From Psychrobacter sp. Choline-02u-9 (lineage in GTDB: Bacteria > Pseudomonadota > Gammaproteobacteria > Pseudomonadales > Moraxellaceae): a stretch of 45,898 nucleotides of DNA. The DNA lies in contig NZ_PJBF01000061.1 in NCBI RefSeq assembly GCF_002836505.1, positions 1 through 45,898 on the forward strand. Direction: 5' to 3'. Position numbers and translations under genes: made by a program. Below the pieces are notes generated by a model. It was not told the origin of the DNA, made no database searches, and worked only from the letters and a program-made list of their open reading frames with translations. Positions 30,049-40,257 of this stretch are shown here, piece by piece. The stretch's first letter is position 1; every line of letters begins with the position of its first letter.

Positions 30049-30888
30049 ATGCCAAACTATCCTGCCAATAAGTTAAGCACCTCTGATAAAACGATAAATA
30101 TTTTACAGATTACTGATTTGCATTTATCGACGCCTGTCTTTGTTGATGAAAGTAACACCTATAGTGATGACGTAACTTGTCAGCGTAGTTTTGAAGCCGT
30201 GCTTCAGCAGGCGCTTAGTGAAGATATTCGCTGTGATTTGATTATTGTGACCGGTGACTTGGTCAATCGAGTAAAGTCTTCAATTTACGATCATATCTTT
30301 ACTGTATTACAAGCGACTCAGATTCCTTTTGCTTGTATTGCTGGTAATCATGATGTGACGGACGAGAATGGTAAAGACTTGCCATTTTTTCAGCGAGAGC
30401 TTGTCGCTCAGCCTGCTGACTCACGTTTGTTAAGTCGTCATGTCATTGAGACTGACTTCTGGCAGCTGTTGTTATTAGACTCATCCATTTCTGGTAAGGT
30501 CGCAGGCGAGATTACGCCTACTGATATTAATTGGTTATGTGAGAGACTCAGTACCTGTAATAAGCCTGCATTAATCGCCCTACACCATCATATTGTTCCA
30601 GTTGACTCTGACTGGATTGATACCCATATGGCAGAAAACACTGAGAGCTTTTGGGAGCATATGGCACCATTTGAACAGCTACAAGTGGTGATCAGTGGGC
30701 ATACTCACCAAGAGCAAGTTCGACTGCGCCAAGGCGTCACGGTGTATAGCACGCCATCTACCTGCTATCAGTTCAAACCCTATGAAGATGATTTTTCTTA
30801 TGATGAGCATGCATTACCAGGATATCGCTGGTTGCAATTAGCCAACAATGGAACAGTTGCAAGCTGGGTTGAAAGACTGGATACTTGA
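30049..30888 (+). CDS. cpdA: CpdA-like cyclic-nucleotide phosphodiesterase
   Basis: A 279-residue calcineurin-type metallophosphoesterase. The metal-binding motifs are in order: ITDLHL (D, H), VTGDLVN (GD), AGNHDVT (GNHD), ALHHHIVP (H) and ISGHTHQEQV (GHTH). This order and length match CpdA, which hydrolyses cAMP, though other substrates are possible within the family. Monocistronic, between znuB and dksA. If true CpdA, it would adjust cAMP/Crp-type signalling. Confidence 0.85.
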   Translation: MPNYPANKLSTSDKTINILQITDLHLSTPVFVDESNTYSDDVTCQRSFEAVLQQALSEDIRCDLIIVTGDLVNRVKSSIYDHIFTVLQATQIPFACIAGNHDVTDENGKDLPFFQRELVAQPADSRLLSRHVIETDFWQLLLLDSSISGKVAGEITPTDINWLCERLSTCNKPALIALHHHIVPVDSDWIDTHMAENTESFWEHMAPFEQLQVVISGHTHQEQVRLRQGVTVYSTPSTCYQFKPYEDDFSYDEHALPGYRWLQLANNGTVASWVERLDT

Positions 30889-31380
30889 TGCCCAGAATTA
30901 TTGGTACTAGTAAAAGCTATAGCCCTTTATAATTATAGCTTACGCCAATATTTTTTGATAAAAAATACAGTAATAAACAAATAAAATATGCATTCAGTAT
31001 AAAAAATCACTTCATTATTATTACAAACAATGATACAACTTATGAAATAAAGCTAGGGTGGCCCAATATCTAATATGAAGCCACTGCACGATAGCTAGGA
31101 TGGCCCATTAACCACAAGCTCAGTTTTCACAATCAATGACCTACGGCATGCTTTAGACAGTATTATTAAAACCGAAGTTTATATAACAATCTATCTAACA
31201 ATCGGTATATAACTGTCAGTATATAAAGTCTACGATATTATTTGATCAGCTGTGTTACTTGTATTACCAAGTGGTGAAACGTTTGATAAAAGGACAAATT
31301 GTAGCGTTTGTAGCATTAATAACGTCTTGTCTTTTGATACGTCGTTTTATTGAATTAATTTGAAAAAGTAGGATACCCAT
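30889..31380. other. 492-bp spacer upstream of dksA with a short direct repeat
   Basis: No gene supported. AGCTAGGGTGGCCCA (31051-31065) recurs as AGCTAGGATGGCCCA (31093-31107), one mismatch and 42 bp apart. This is far more GC-rich than the surroundings. The remainder is AT-rich and contains nothing else I can name. Confidence 0.45.
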
Positions 31381-31818
31381 ATGAGCACCCTGACCACGAA
31401 TCCGAGTGAAGTTAAATTTACTCCTTATGTGCCGGCCAAAGACGAAGAGTATATGTCTGATGCGCAGTTGGAGCACTTTAAGGCTATTTTATTGGATTGG
31501 AAAAACCAACTGATTGGCGAAGCGGATCGTACCAAAAACTACATCCAAGATGAGTCAAGCGCCATGCCAGACATCAATGACCGTGCCACTCAAGAAGAAG
31601 AGTTTGCATTGGCATTACGTACTCGTGACCGTGAGCGCAAACTTATCCGCAAAATCGACAAATCTATGTTAGAAATCGAAAATGATGACTATGGATTTTG
31701 TGAGACTTGTGGTGTAGAGATTGGATTACGTCGCCTTGAGGCACGTCCAACCGCTACCCAATGTATCGACTGCAAAACCTTATCTGAAATCAAAGAACGT
31801 CAAAACCAAGGCGCTTAG
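31381..31818 (+). CDS. dksA: RNA polymerase-binding transcription factor DksA
   Basis: A 145-residue ppGpp cofactor acting through the RNA polymerase secondary channel. The coiled coil carries the tip acids Asp64 and Asp67 in MPDINDRATQEEEF. The zinc finger has four Cys: C107, C110, C128 and C131 (CETC, CIDC). TAGGATACCCAT precedes ATG. Followed by a terminator (31849-31875) and then gluQ, the common gamma-proteobacterial order dksA-gluQ. Confidence 0.97.
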   Translation: MSTLTTNPSEVKFTPYVPAKDEEYMSDAQLEHFKAILLDWKNQLIGEADRTKNYIQDESSAMPDINDRATQEEEFALALRTRDRERKLIRKIDKSMLEIENDDYGFCETCGVEIGLRRLEARPTATQCIDCKTLSEIKERQNQGA

Positions 31819-31848
31819 ATCAGATATTACAGATATGAATGTAAACAG

Positions 31849-31875
31849 AAGCGACCTTATAATAGGTCGCTTTTT
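31849..31875 (+). terminator. Terminator after dksA
   Basis: AAGCGACC and GGTCGCTT pair over a short AT loop, followed by TTTTT, about 30 bp past the dksA stop. Confidence 0.88.
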
Positions 31876-32039
31876 GTATTTTAGACTGTCACTATTTTGT
31901 TGCGTTACTGACTTTGCTCTGATAAATACAATCGCCTGAATAATGACAGTACTAACAAAACAATCTCACTTAATGAATATCTTTTGTTACTCATATTTAT
32001 TATTCTATCTTTATTACCTCTTATAGACAGCCATTTATT

Positions 32040-33056
32040 TTGAAAACAATGCTTACCGCCATGCCGACTCAAACGCTACCATCACAGCCTATTGGCCGCT
32101 TTGCGCCTTCACCAACGGGTGAATTACATCTCGGCTCTTTAACGACTGCGCTTGCCAGCTTTTGCCATATCAAATCAATTGGTGGTAAGTGGCTTTTACG
32201 TATGGAAGATACCGATACTGAACGCTGCGATAGACAGTTCACTGAGCAAATTTTGATGGATCTTGAGGCACTTGGATTACATTGGGATGGTGATGTTATT
32301 TATCAGTCTGAGCGCATTGATATCTACAACGACTATCTATCATCATACCTGCGACCATTGACCTATGGCTGCCAATGCTCCCGTAAGGACTTAGAACAGT
32401 ACTGGGCGCAAGAAGAGATAAGTAGAAACCATAGTCGTACCGGCTTAACCGCGGCGACCGATCAGACATTATTAGACGAACAGATTTCGTTAATTGACCA
32501 AGTACAGCCAAATCGGCAGCGGTATCCACGTCGCTGTGTGGCAGCTGACCTTGATAGACAGCAGCATAAGCTACGTATTCAGCTACCAGACTATCGGATT
32601 GGCTTCAATGACGGTATTCAGGGACTACAATGGGATAATCCGCAGCAGACGTTAGGCGATATGGTCGCTCGTCGTCAGGATGGTATGATTAATTACATAC
32701 TGGCAGCTAGCCTCGATGATGGTCTACAGCAGGTTAGTCATATCATGCGTGGCCTTGATATTCTACCTATGACGACTGCGCAAATCGGTATCATGCAAGC
32801 CGCCCGCCTACCTACTATTGACCAATGGTATCATCTGCCATTGATTAATAATGCTGACGGCCAAAAACTCTCTAAGCAAAACCTTGCTCAACCAATCGAC
32901 ACATCAAACCCGAGTCAACTTATTGCTGAAGCACTATCGCTACTGCAGCAAGCAAAGGTCGATATCGATACCCCAGAAAATATGCTTGAACAAGCCATTG
33001 CGCAATGGGATAACACCCCGCTACAAGGCAAGCAGCAGTTAAATTTATCTTATTAA
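32040..33056 (+). CDS. gluQ: Glutamyl-Q tRNA(Asp) synthetase
   Basis: A GluRS-like enzyme lacking the anticodon-binding domain; it attaches Glu to queuosine of tRNA-Asp. [23 protein letters not shown] is the HIGH-region motif, GCQCSRKDL begins the zinc site, and KLSKQNLA is the KMSKS-type loop. Start is ambiguous: TTG 32040, ATG 32049 or ATG 32061, none with a clear RBS. The ATG at 32061 (MPTQTLPSQ) leaves the family core intact. Preceded by dksA and its terminator; the terminator at 33096-33122 follows. Confidence 0.93.
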   Translation: MKTMLTAMPTQTLPSQPIGRFAPSPTGELHLGSLTTALASFCHIKSIGGKWLLRMEDTDTERCDRQFTEQILMDLEALGLHWDGDVIYQSERIDIYNDYLSSYLRPLTYGCQCSRKDLEQYWAQEEISRNHSRTGLTAATDQTLLDEQISLIDQVQPNRQRYPRRCVAADLDRQQHKLRIQLPDYRIGFNDGIQGLQWDNPQQTLGDMVARRQDGMINYILAASLDDGLQQVSHIMRGLDILPMTTAQIGIMQAARLPTIDQWYHLPLINNADGQKLSKQNLAQPIDTSNPSQLIAEALSLLQQAKVDIDTPENMLEQAIAQWDNTPLQGKQQLNLSY

Positions 33057-33095
33057 CAAATAGTTAATACATCAACAGCCGTAAAATAGACAATA

Positions 33096-33122
33096 AAAAG
33101 CGCCACTAAGAGTGACGCTTTT
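33096..33122 (+). terminator. Terminator after gluQ
   Basis: AAAAGCGCCACT and AGTGACGCTTTT pair with a single mismatch around the loop AAG, 40 bp after the gluQ stop. It may also act on the minus strand for ftsW. Confidence 0.75.
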
Positions 33123-33192
33123 ATTGCAATAATGCTAAACACTATTTACCGAAAATCTGAAGCTATGCAGAGACTATTATATATAGAGCCTA

Positions 33193-34389
33193 TTAGTAAT
33201 AACGGCATTGGCTTTTCTCGATTTCAGGGCTTTCTTTATATATTTTCAATAATAGCGCGACCATAACCAAGCTAATCAACATAGACGATCCACCATAACT
33301 AAAGAACGGCATAGTGAGACCTTTGGTTGGAATGGCACCCATATTCATCGCAGCGTTAATAATCGTCTGGGCAATAAACACCACACCGATTCCGAAAGCG
33401 GTATAGCTCATACGCATTTGACGACGTTTCAGCGCGTTGTAACTGATACGCATCGCACTACCGATGATCAATGCTTCAAGTATCAGTACCATGCTAACAC
33501 CGACGAACCCTAACTCTTCACCCGTAATGGCTAATAAGAAATCCGTATGCGCCTCAGGCAAATGCGACAGTTTCTGTACACTTTCACCATAGCCGACACC
33601 CGTGAACTGGCCACGACCAAAGGCGATCAAACTACGTGCCAGCTGATAATCAGTATCTTGCACATCATCAAATGGATCCATAAACGACATCACACGCACC
33701 AGTCGGTACTCTGCCGTAGTCACCATCAATACCGCCCCACCGATAGCAGCAGCACCCAATGCTAAGAAATGCTTATAAGGCGCCCCAGCGATATAAAAAA
33801 TCGCGAACAGCGTACCAATGATGACGACAAAAGAACCAAAGTCTGGCTGCGACAATAGCAGTATCGTGATCAGCGCCACTACCAACATAATTCGTAAGAA
33901 ACCATCTAGGCCATTACGAACTTCAAAAGATCGCCGCACCACAAAGTCAGATACAAACACAATCATGACCAGTTTGGCTAACTCAGCTACCTGAAAATTA
34001 AAGCCGCCTACTGTGAGCCAGCGTTTAGAGCCATTAATTGGTGTGCTAAACAACGTGGCAACAAGCAATAGCCCCGTGATGCCTAACAAAGCAAACTGGG
34101 TCTCGGTCTTATAAAGTGTGCGCAAAGACACGCCATAATAAGGAATGACCGCAACGATTAAACCAATCGTCATATACAACAGCTGGTTTTTGAAAAAATA
34201 TAGCTCTGTCATACCGCGGCTGAGCGCAAAAGGGATAGAAGCAGAAGCCACCATCAGCAGACTAAGCACCATCATACAGCCGACGCTTGATAATAAAATT
34301 GCGCGCGCTGACGGCATAGACAGAACACCGTCTGAGCCAGAGGTTTGCTTGGTTTGGGGCGAGTAACGAAAAAAAGAAGAGAGCGCCAT
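33193..34389 (-). CDS. ftsW: Lipid II glycosyltransferase/divisome protein FtsW
   Basis: A SEDS-family protein of about 398 residues with ten membrane spans. Family motifs: TPINGSKRWLTVGGFNFQVAELAKLVMIVF, LLLSQPDFGSFVVIIGTLFAIFYIAGAP, LPEAHTDFLLAITGEELGFVGV and MGAIPTKGLTMPFFSYGGSSML. It polymerises septal glycan with a class B PBP. ATG 34389 is preferred; a GTG at 34440 would add 17 residues. Downstream of murD by about 280 bp. Here murD-ftsW stand apart from the rest of the dcw cluster. Confidence 0.95.
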   Translation of the reverse strand: MALSSFFRYSPQTKQTSGSDGVLSMPSARAILLSSVGCMMVLSLLMVASASIPFALSRGMTELYFFKNQLLYMTIGLIVAVIPYYGVSLRTLYKTETQFALLGITGLLLVATLFSTPINGSKRWLTVGGFNFQVAELAKLVMIVFVSDFVVRRSFEVRNGLDGFLRIMLVVALITILLLSQPDFGSFVVIIGTLFAIFYIAGAPYKHFLALGAAAIGGAVLMVTTAEYRLVRVMSFMDPFDDVQDTDYQLARSLIAFGRGQFTGVGYGESVQKLSHLPEAHTDFLLAITGEELGFVGVSMVLILEALIIGSAMRISYNALKRRQMRMSYTAFGIGVVFIAQTIINAAMNMGAIPTKGLTMPFFSYGGSSMLISLVMVALLLKIYKESPEIEKSQCRYY

Positions 34390-34669
34390 AATTTTATATA
34401 CACTAACAAACGAAAAAACACGGCGTCTATGAAACGCCACCGTTTAAAAAATTATAAAGTAAATCGTACTAAATAGATGGTGATAGGAAACCTTTAACCA
34501 TTGGCAAACGCCTTAGCCAGCACCTATTTCAGTAATCAGGATTATATGCTTGACAGTAGCAGCAATCTATAAGCAAAACAATCATTTATCCAGAAAATAC
34601 TGGCTGTTGCTAGAGAATAGACATCTGCTATGCCAACCTATATAGCTGCTTAATATATTCGACTACCTA

Positions 34670-36094
34670 TCAAGCTTCTGATTGTATGGTACCTAATTGA
34701 TTGACCAGTTGGCTAAAGTGGTCACCGCGAGCCGCATAACCACTATATTGGTCAAAGCTAGCACAGGCAGGTGACAGCAATACAGCCTGTACTTGCGATA
34801 AACTACTGGTAGTGACTTGTTGGATAGTCGCAAAGGCATTCTCTAGTGTCTGACACTGATGTAATGCGACATCATCACTCAATCTTGCAGCTCTTAGATG
34901 TTGTTCAATCTGCTGACCATCTTCACCAATGAACAAGACTTGGCTCACGTATTGATTGATAAAAGGCGTTAATTCACCAAACTGTTGCCCTTTGCCTTGC
35001 CCGCCTAAGATCAATAATAGCTTACCGTCTTTTGGCGCATAGACTGCACCCAAGCCTTCAATAGCGGCCATGGTCGAACCAATATTGGTGCCTTTAGAAT
35101 CATTGAAATAATCAATACCAGCAGCGTTAGCTACATATTGGCAGCGATGTTCAAGACCTGTGAACTGCTGCAAAGTGGTCAGCATACTCTCTAGCGGTAA
35201 TCCTGCCAGTTCACCAAGTGCTAGAGCCGCTTGCGCATTCAGTAGATTATGACGACCTTTAATCAACAGTTTGTCTGCCGACAGTAATCGTTCTGTACCA
35301 CGAGCAAGATAAGTTTGGCCTTCTGTGTCGGTAATCAGACCATACTGACCTTTATCAGGGGCATGAATACCCGTACTAATTCTCGGTAGGTTGTCTGCGA
35401 CCAATGGACGAGTGAGTGCATCTTCACGGTTAATCATTACCGACTTTGCACCTTGGAAAATACGATGTTTGGCTTGATGGTAACCGAGCATATCTCCATG
35501 ACGATCTAAGTGATCAGGCGACATATTGAGCACAGTTGCTACTTTTGCGCCCAAGTTGGTGACAGTTTCTAATTGGAAACTAGACAGCTCAAGCACTGCA
35601 AGCTCCATATCAGGATTATCTAGCAATGTTAAAGCGGGTACACCGATATTGCCACCGACGCCCACGTTAACGCCAGCATCTGCCGCCATTTGGCCGACTA
35701 GCGTAGTGACCGTACTTTTGGCGTTAGAGCCTGTAATTGCTACAATGGGTACGGTACACGCTTCACAGAACAGTTGAATATCGCTAACTACAGGAATATT
35801 GGCTTGGCGAGCAGCAGCCACAGCGGTAGTCTCAAGAGAAATACCTGGGCTAATGATAATACGTGCCGCTTGCTGTAATAAATCGGCATCTATCGCACCA
35901 AACTGACGAATCTCAATCTCAGCTGGCAACTGATCGGCCAATTTAGGGGTAACTTGAGCATCAGTGACTGCGACTTGATAGCCTTGCTTGGCCAGATAAT
36001 GCGCGACTGACAATCCAGACTGCCCCAAACCCACCACGACTTGTAGACCACTACCCTTATGAAGTAAGGCTTCTGTTGCTGTATTAGTGGTCAT
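34670..36094 (-). CDS. murD: UDP-N-acetylmuramoyl-L-alanine:D-glutamate ligase
   Basis: A 474-residue Mur ligase adding D-Glu to UDP-MurNAc-L-Ala in peptidoglycan synthesis. The N-terminal UMP-binding motif is VVGLGQSGLSVAHYL; the ATP loop is ITGSNAKSTVTTLVGQM; other motifs are LELSSFQLE, NMSPDHLDRHG, HNLLNAQAALALG and FNDSKGTNIGSTMAAIEGL. Length is normal for the family. It is transcribed ahead of ftsW on the minus strand. Confidence 0.97.
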   Translation of the reverse strand: MTTNTATEALLHKGSGLQVVVGLGQSGLSVAHYLAKQGYQVAVTDAQVTPKLADQLPAEIEIRQFGAIDADLLQQAARIIISPGISLETTAVAAARQANIPVVSDIQLFCEACTVPIVAITGSNAKSTVTTLVGQMAADAGVNVGVGGNIGVPALTLLDNPDMELAVLELSSFQLETVTNLGAKVATVLNMSPDHLDRHGDMLGYHQAKHRIFQGAKSVMINREDALTRPLVADNLPRISTGIHAPDKGQYGLITDTEGQTYLARGTERLLSADKLLIKGRHNLLNAQAALALGELAGLPLESMLTTLQQFTGLEHRCQYVANAAGIDYFNDSKGTNIGSTMAAIEGLGAVYAPKDGKLLLILGGQGKGQQFGELTPFINQYVSQVLFIGEDGQQIEQHLRAARLSDDVALHQCQTLENAFATIQQVTTSSLSQVQAVLLSPACASFDQYSGYAARGDHFSQLVNQLGTIQSEA

Positions 36095-36803
36095 ATCTAT
36101 TCCTTCTATATAAACGAGAAAAGTTGTAACAAATAAACTTGTTGTATAGCGACTCTAATCGACGCCGCTAAGATGTGAAGCATCTTAACGCCATCGTTCA
36201 GATTTCGGTACTGATTTTTTATGAGTTTATGCTATTATTCGCCTGTTTTTATATTAAGTGGCTAATGCTATAATAGTCAGCTTGATTAATATTTATCAGC
36301 ATTTTGCTGAGCACATTGCTCAAGCATTTTAGTTTAGCATGTTGTCACATTTATCGCGCGATTGTCACGTCTCTTCATCAACGATTCTTGTTGTGATAAG
36401 GGTGTATCAGACAATTTTGATAATTTGACGAGTGATATATCACCTTCTACTACAGCAAGTGATTGCTGACTCTATATATTATTGTAGGTACATCTATCTA
36501 GTTGCCTATTTTAAGCAATCTTTTAAAAAATATTTTTAGGTAATTTACTGCCCTTATCATCGTATTGATTATTGATGAGCGTATTTTTGATACCAAAAAA
36601 ATCAGTAGATACCTCGGTTATTAGTTAGATATCTTAGTTATTAGTTATATACCTCGGTTATTAGTTTCTCACAATCCAACACAGCAACATGACCTAGTGC
36701 ATGTTGAAGTAAAAGAAAAATGAATAGCTATTATTAGCAACGCGATCATTTTATAAATGAGTAATGATTACTTTTTTTGCCTCTAACCCTATGTAGTTTA
36801 CTT
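36095..36803. promoter_or_regulatory. 709-bp divergent spacer between murD and the SulP gene
   Basis: No ORF supported. It contains a perfect palindrome GTGATATATCAC at 36432-36443, a possible operator, and three 20-bp tandem repeats at 36607-36666. Short inverted sequences around AGCATTTTGCT (36299-36309) also occur. It must hold promoters for both genes. Confidence 0.4.
36607..36666. repeat. Three tandem 20-bp repeats
   Basis: Units at 36607-36626, 36627-36646 and 36647-36666 read AGATACCTCGGTTATTAGTT, AGATATCTTAGTTATTAGTT and ATATACCTCGGTTATTAGTT. Units 1 and 3 differ at one base. They lie 138 bp upstream of the SulP start. Confidence 0.85.
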
Positions 36804-38303
36804 ATGACATCTTTTATTGATAACTTGCGTGACGAGTGGTTTTCCAATGTTCGCGGTGACGTTTTATCGGGTTTGGTTGTAGCCCTAGCCCTTATTCCAG
36901 AAGCCATTGCCTTTTCTATTATCGCTGGTGTTGATCCAAAGGTTGGCTTATATGCCTCATTTTGTATCGCGGTAGTGATCAGTTTTGTCGGTGGTCGTCC
37001 AGGTATGATTTCGGCGGCGACTGGCGCTATGGCATTGGTCATGGTTGATTTGGTTGCTGACCACGGTCTGCAGTATTTGCTTGCCGCAACTTTGCTTTGC
37101 GGTGCCATTCAGGTCGTGATGGGCATACTAAAGCTTGGTAATCTAATGCGCTTTGTTTCTCGCTCAGTGGTTATCGGTTTCGTCAATGCTTTAGCAATAT
37201 TGATTTTTGCCGCGCAATTACCAGAACTGAACCCAATGACTGAGCGTGTCGGCATGACCGTTTATATCATGACGGCAGCTGGTTTGGCGATTATTTATCT
37301 GTTTCCACTTATTCCTAAAATCGGTCGCATCGTTCCTTCACCGCTTATTTGTATTGTAGGTTTGACCGCTGTTGCAATGTATATGAATCTTGATATTCGT
37401 AACGTTGGTAGCATGGGTGATTTGCCAGATGCATTACCAGTATTCTTGTTGCCTGACATTCCATTGAACCTAAATACCTTGCTGATTATTGCGCCATACT
37501 CTATCGCGCTTGCCATCGTTGGTCTTTTAGAGTCTATGATGACAGCAACGATCGTCGATGAATTGACCGATACACCAAGTGATAAAAACAAAGAGTGTCG
37601 TGGTCAAGGTATGGCTAACGTCGTATCAGGTTTCTTTGGTGGTATGGCAGGCTGTGCGATGATTGGCCAATCAATGATCAACGTCAAATCGGGTGGTCGT
37701 ACGCGTTTGTCTACTTTGATGGCCGGTGTAGTCCTTCTGATTATGGTCGTGTTTTTGAGCGAGTGGGTCAGTCAAATTCCAATGGCAGCCTTGGTTGCAG
37801 TCATGATTATGGTATCGATTGGTACGTTTAACTGGCAATCTATTCGCGAATTTAAGACACACCCAATGTCGTTTAATATCGTCATGCTAGCGACTGTATT
37901 GACTACCGTCTTTACTCACAATCTGGCTTACGGTGTGGGCGTAGGTGTCCTGCTATCTGCTTTAGCATTTGCCAATAAAATTGGTCAGTTCCTAACCATC
38001 TTTAGTGAATATGATGACAGCAGCAATACCCGCTACTATTATGTTCAAGGGCAGGTATTCTTTGCTTCTACCACCCAGTTCTTGCATAGCTTCGATACCA
38101 AAGAAGCTGTAGATAGTATTCAGATTGATGTAAGCCAAGCACATTTTTGGGATGTTAGCGCTGTTGATACCTTGGACAAACTAGTGATGCGCTTGCAACG
38201 TGAAGGCATTGATGTCAAAGTGGTAGGACTCAACAATGCGAGTCGAACACTAATTGATCGCTTCTCTGTTCATGACCGCCGAGACATTGGCTTGTTAGAC
38301 TAA
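36804..38303 (+). CDS. SulP-family anion transporter with STAS domain
   Basis: A 499-residue inner-membrane carrier. The membrane part starts with [20 protein letters not shown], followed by [33 protein letters not shown], the SulP core. The C-terminal STAS domain (about 405-499) contains [21 protein letters not shown]. Substrates in the family include sulfate, bicarbonate and dicarboxylates; I cannot tell which. Start ATG 36804 is chosen over a TTG at 36777. The universal stress protein gene follows 174 bp later, and this pairing suggests a functional module. Confidence 0.88.
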   Translation: MTSFIDNLRDEWFSNVRGDVLSGLVVALALIPEAIAFSIIAGVDPKVGLYASFCIAVVISFVGGRPGMISAATGAMALVMVDLVADHGLQYLLAATLLCGAIQVVMGILKLGNLMRFVSRSVVIGFVNALAILIFAAQLPELNPMTERVGMTVYIMTAAGLAIIYLFPLIPKIGRIVPSPLICIVGLTAVAMYMNLDIRNVGSMGDLPDALPVFLLPDIPLNLNTLLIIAPYSIALAIVGLLESMMTATIVDELTDTPSDKNKECRGQGMANVVSGFFGGMAGCAMIGQSMINVKSGGRTRLSTLMAGVVLLIMVVFLSEWVSQIPMAALVAVMIMVSIGTFNWQSIREFKTHPMSFNIVMLATVLTTVFTHNLAYGVGVGVLLSALAFANKIGQFLTIFSEYDDSSNTRYYYVQGQVFFASTTQFLHSFDTKEAVDSIQIDVSQAHFWDVSAVDTLDKLVMRLQREGIDVKVVGLNNASRTLIDRFSVHDRRDIGLLD

Positions 38304-38399
38304 GCGACACTGCTAAGTAAATCTACGCGGTTGCCATGTGACTGTATTATTAGTCTATGGATAATGTATCGGATATTAATAGACAGTTATATTGGTAAA

Positions 38400-38431
38400 A
38401 GGGTTGGATGTATTTTGCATACGCCAACCCT
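38400..38431. terminator. Stem-loop between the SulP and Usp genes
   Basis: AGGGTTGG and CCAACCCT pair, with an inner TGTA/TACG-like extension around TTTTGCA. There is no T-run on the plus strand but TTTT on the minus strand, so it may be a processing or attenuation hairpin rather than a full terminator. Confidence 0.45.
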
Positions 38432-38477
38432 AAACTGAGATAGCCGATTTTTATTATTAAAATGATGTGGTCGTTTT

Positions 38478-39332
38478 ATGAGTAATTTAAAACCAGATAG
38501 TGTGATTGCTTGCTTGGACTGTCCTGATCATGTTCAAGCGGTACTAGAGGCCAGTATGTGGGCTTCTATTCGCCTGCGCGCGTCTGTTGGCTTATTGCAC
38601 TCGATGCCAAGCTTGCAGCAAAAAGCCGCTATTAATTATTCTGGTTGCCTCAATATTGATGATGAAAACGCTTTGCTCGAACAGTTCACATCCAAAGAGC
38701 ATCTAAGTAACTGTGAGCTAAAAGCGCAGGGCCGACTGCTATTATCTCAAGCGACCTCGTATTGTGAGCAGCAACGTCATAAGTTAAAGACATATACACT
38801 ACATCGTCATGAGAACCTCAATCAGAGCATTGATTACGTCGATGACCAAGCACAATTGATCGTTATAGGCCATCACGTCACCTGCAAATCAACGCTGAGC
38901 CAACTCATTCGAGTCAGTCATTGCCCCATTTTGGTGACACATGCACCATTTTTGCCCCCTACTACTGCTTTATTTGCGTTTGATAACAGTCCAACGTGCC
39001 ATAAACTACTAAATTGGCTGTGTAAAACGCCACTGGTGCGTGCACTAACGGTTCATATTGTGATGGTTGGTAAGGAAACTTCTGATAACTGTGATGCGTT
39101 GCGTGAAGCCTACGCCAAGCTCAAACAGGCGGGTATCAAATCCAAAAAGACATTGCTTGACTGCCGTGATGTAGCTGCGGCTTTGAACTACTATCAAAAC
39201 CAACATGATATCGGTTTACTTATGACTGGGGCTTTTGGCCAATCTCGTCTACGCGAATTACTACAAGGTAGCGACACTAAAAAGCTATTGGTCAGCACAA
39301 AAACCCCTTATCTACTATTTCCTAAAGCATAA
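38478..39332 (+). CDS. Tandem universal stress protein (UspA family)
   Basis: A 284-residue protein made of two Usp domains. Domain 1 (about 1-155) starts DSVIACLDCPDHVQAVLEASMWAS and ends IVIGHHVTCKSTLSQLIRVSHCPILVTH. Domain 2 (about 160-284) starts TALFAFDNSPTCHKLLNWLC and has the nucleotide-binding pattern GAFGQSRLRELLQGSDTKKLL near its end. The ATP-type G-2x-G-9x-G(S/T) motif is good in domain 2 and degenerate in domain 1. It follows the SulP gene in the same direction and is probably linked to it. Confidence 0.85.
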   Translation: MSNLKPDSVIACLDCPDHVQAVLEASMWASIRLRASVGLLHSMPSLQQKAAINYSGCLNIDDENALLEQFTSKEHLSNCELKAQGRLLLSQATSYCEQQRHKLKTYTLHRHENLNQSIDYVDDQAQLIVIGHHVTCKSTLSQLIRVSHCPILVTHAPFLPPTTALFAFDNSPTCHKLLNWLCKTPLVRALTVHIVMVGKETSDNCDALREAYAKLKQAGIKSKKTLLDCRDVAAALNYYQNQHDIGLLMTGAFGQSRLRELLQGSDTKKLLVSTKTPYLLFPKA

Positions 39333-40150
<818 letters not shown>

Positions 40151-40257
40151 ATTTGAAGACCTACCTACGGGCATAAACTTATAGGTACAGACTCTTACAG
40201 CATTTTTATCTATCGGTAATGCCGATATCTATATTATAAATTCAAGGGGGAATTTAA

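Noticed and set aside
36607..36666. Tandem repeats as a CRISPR array
   Set aside because: The 20-bp units abut with no spacers, and no cas genes are present.
36746..37108. 120-residue minus-strand frame over the SulP start
   Set aside because: Antisense to the membrane domain of a clear SulP protein, with a Lys/Thr/Ala-rich composition typical of shadow frames.
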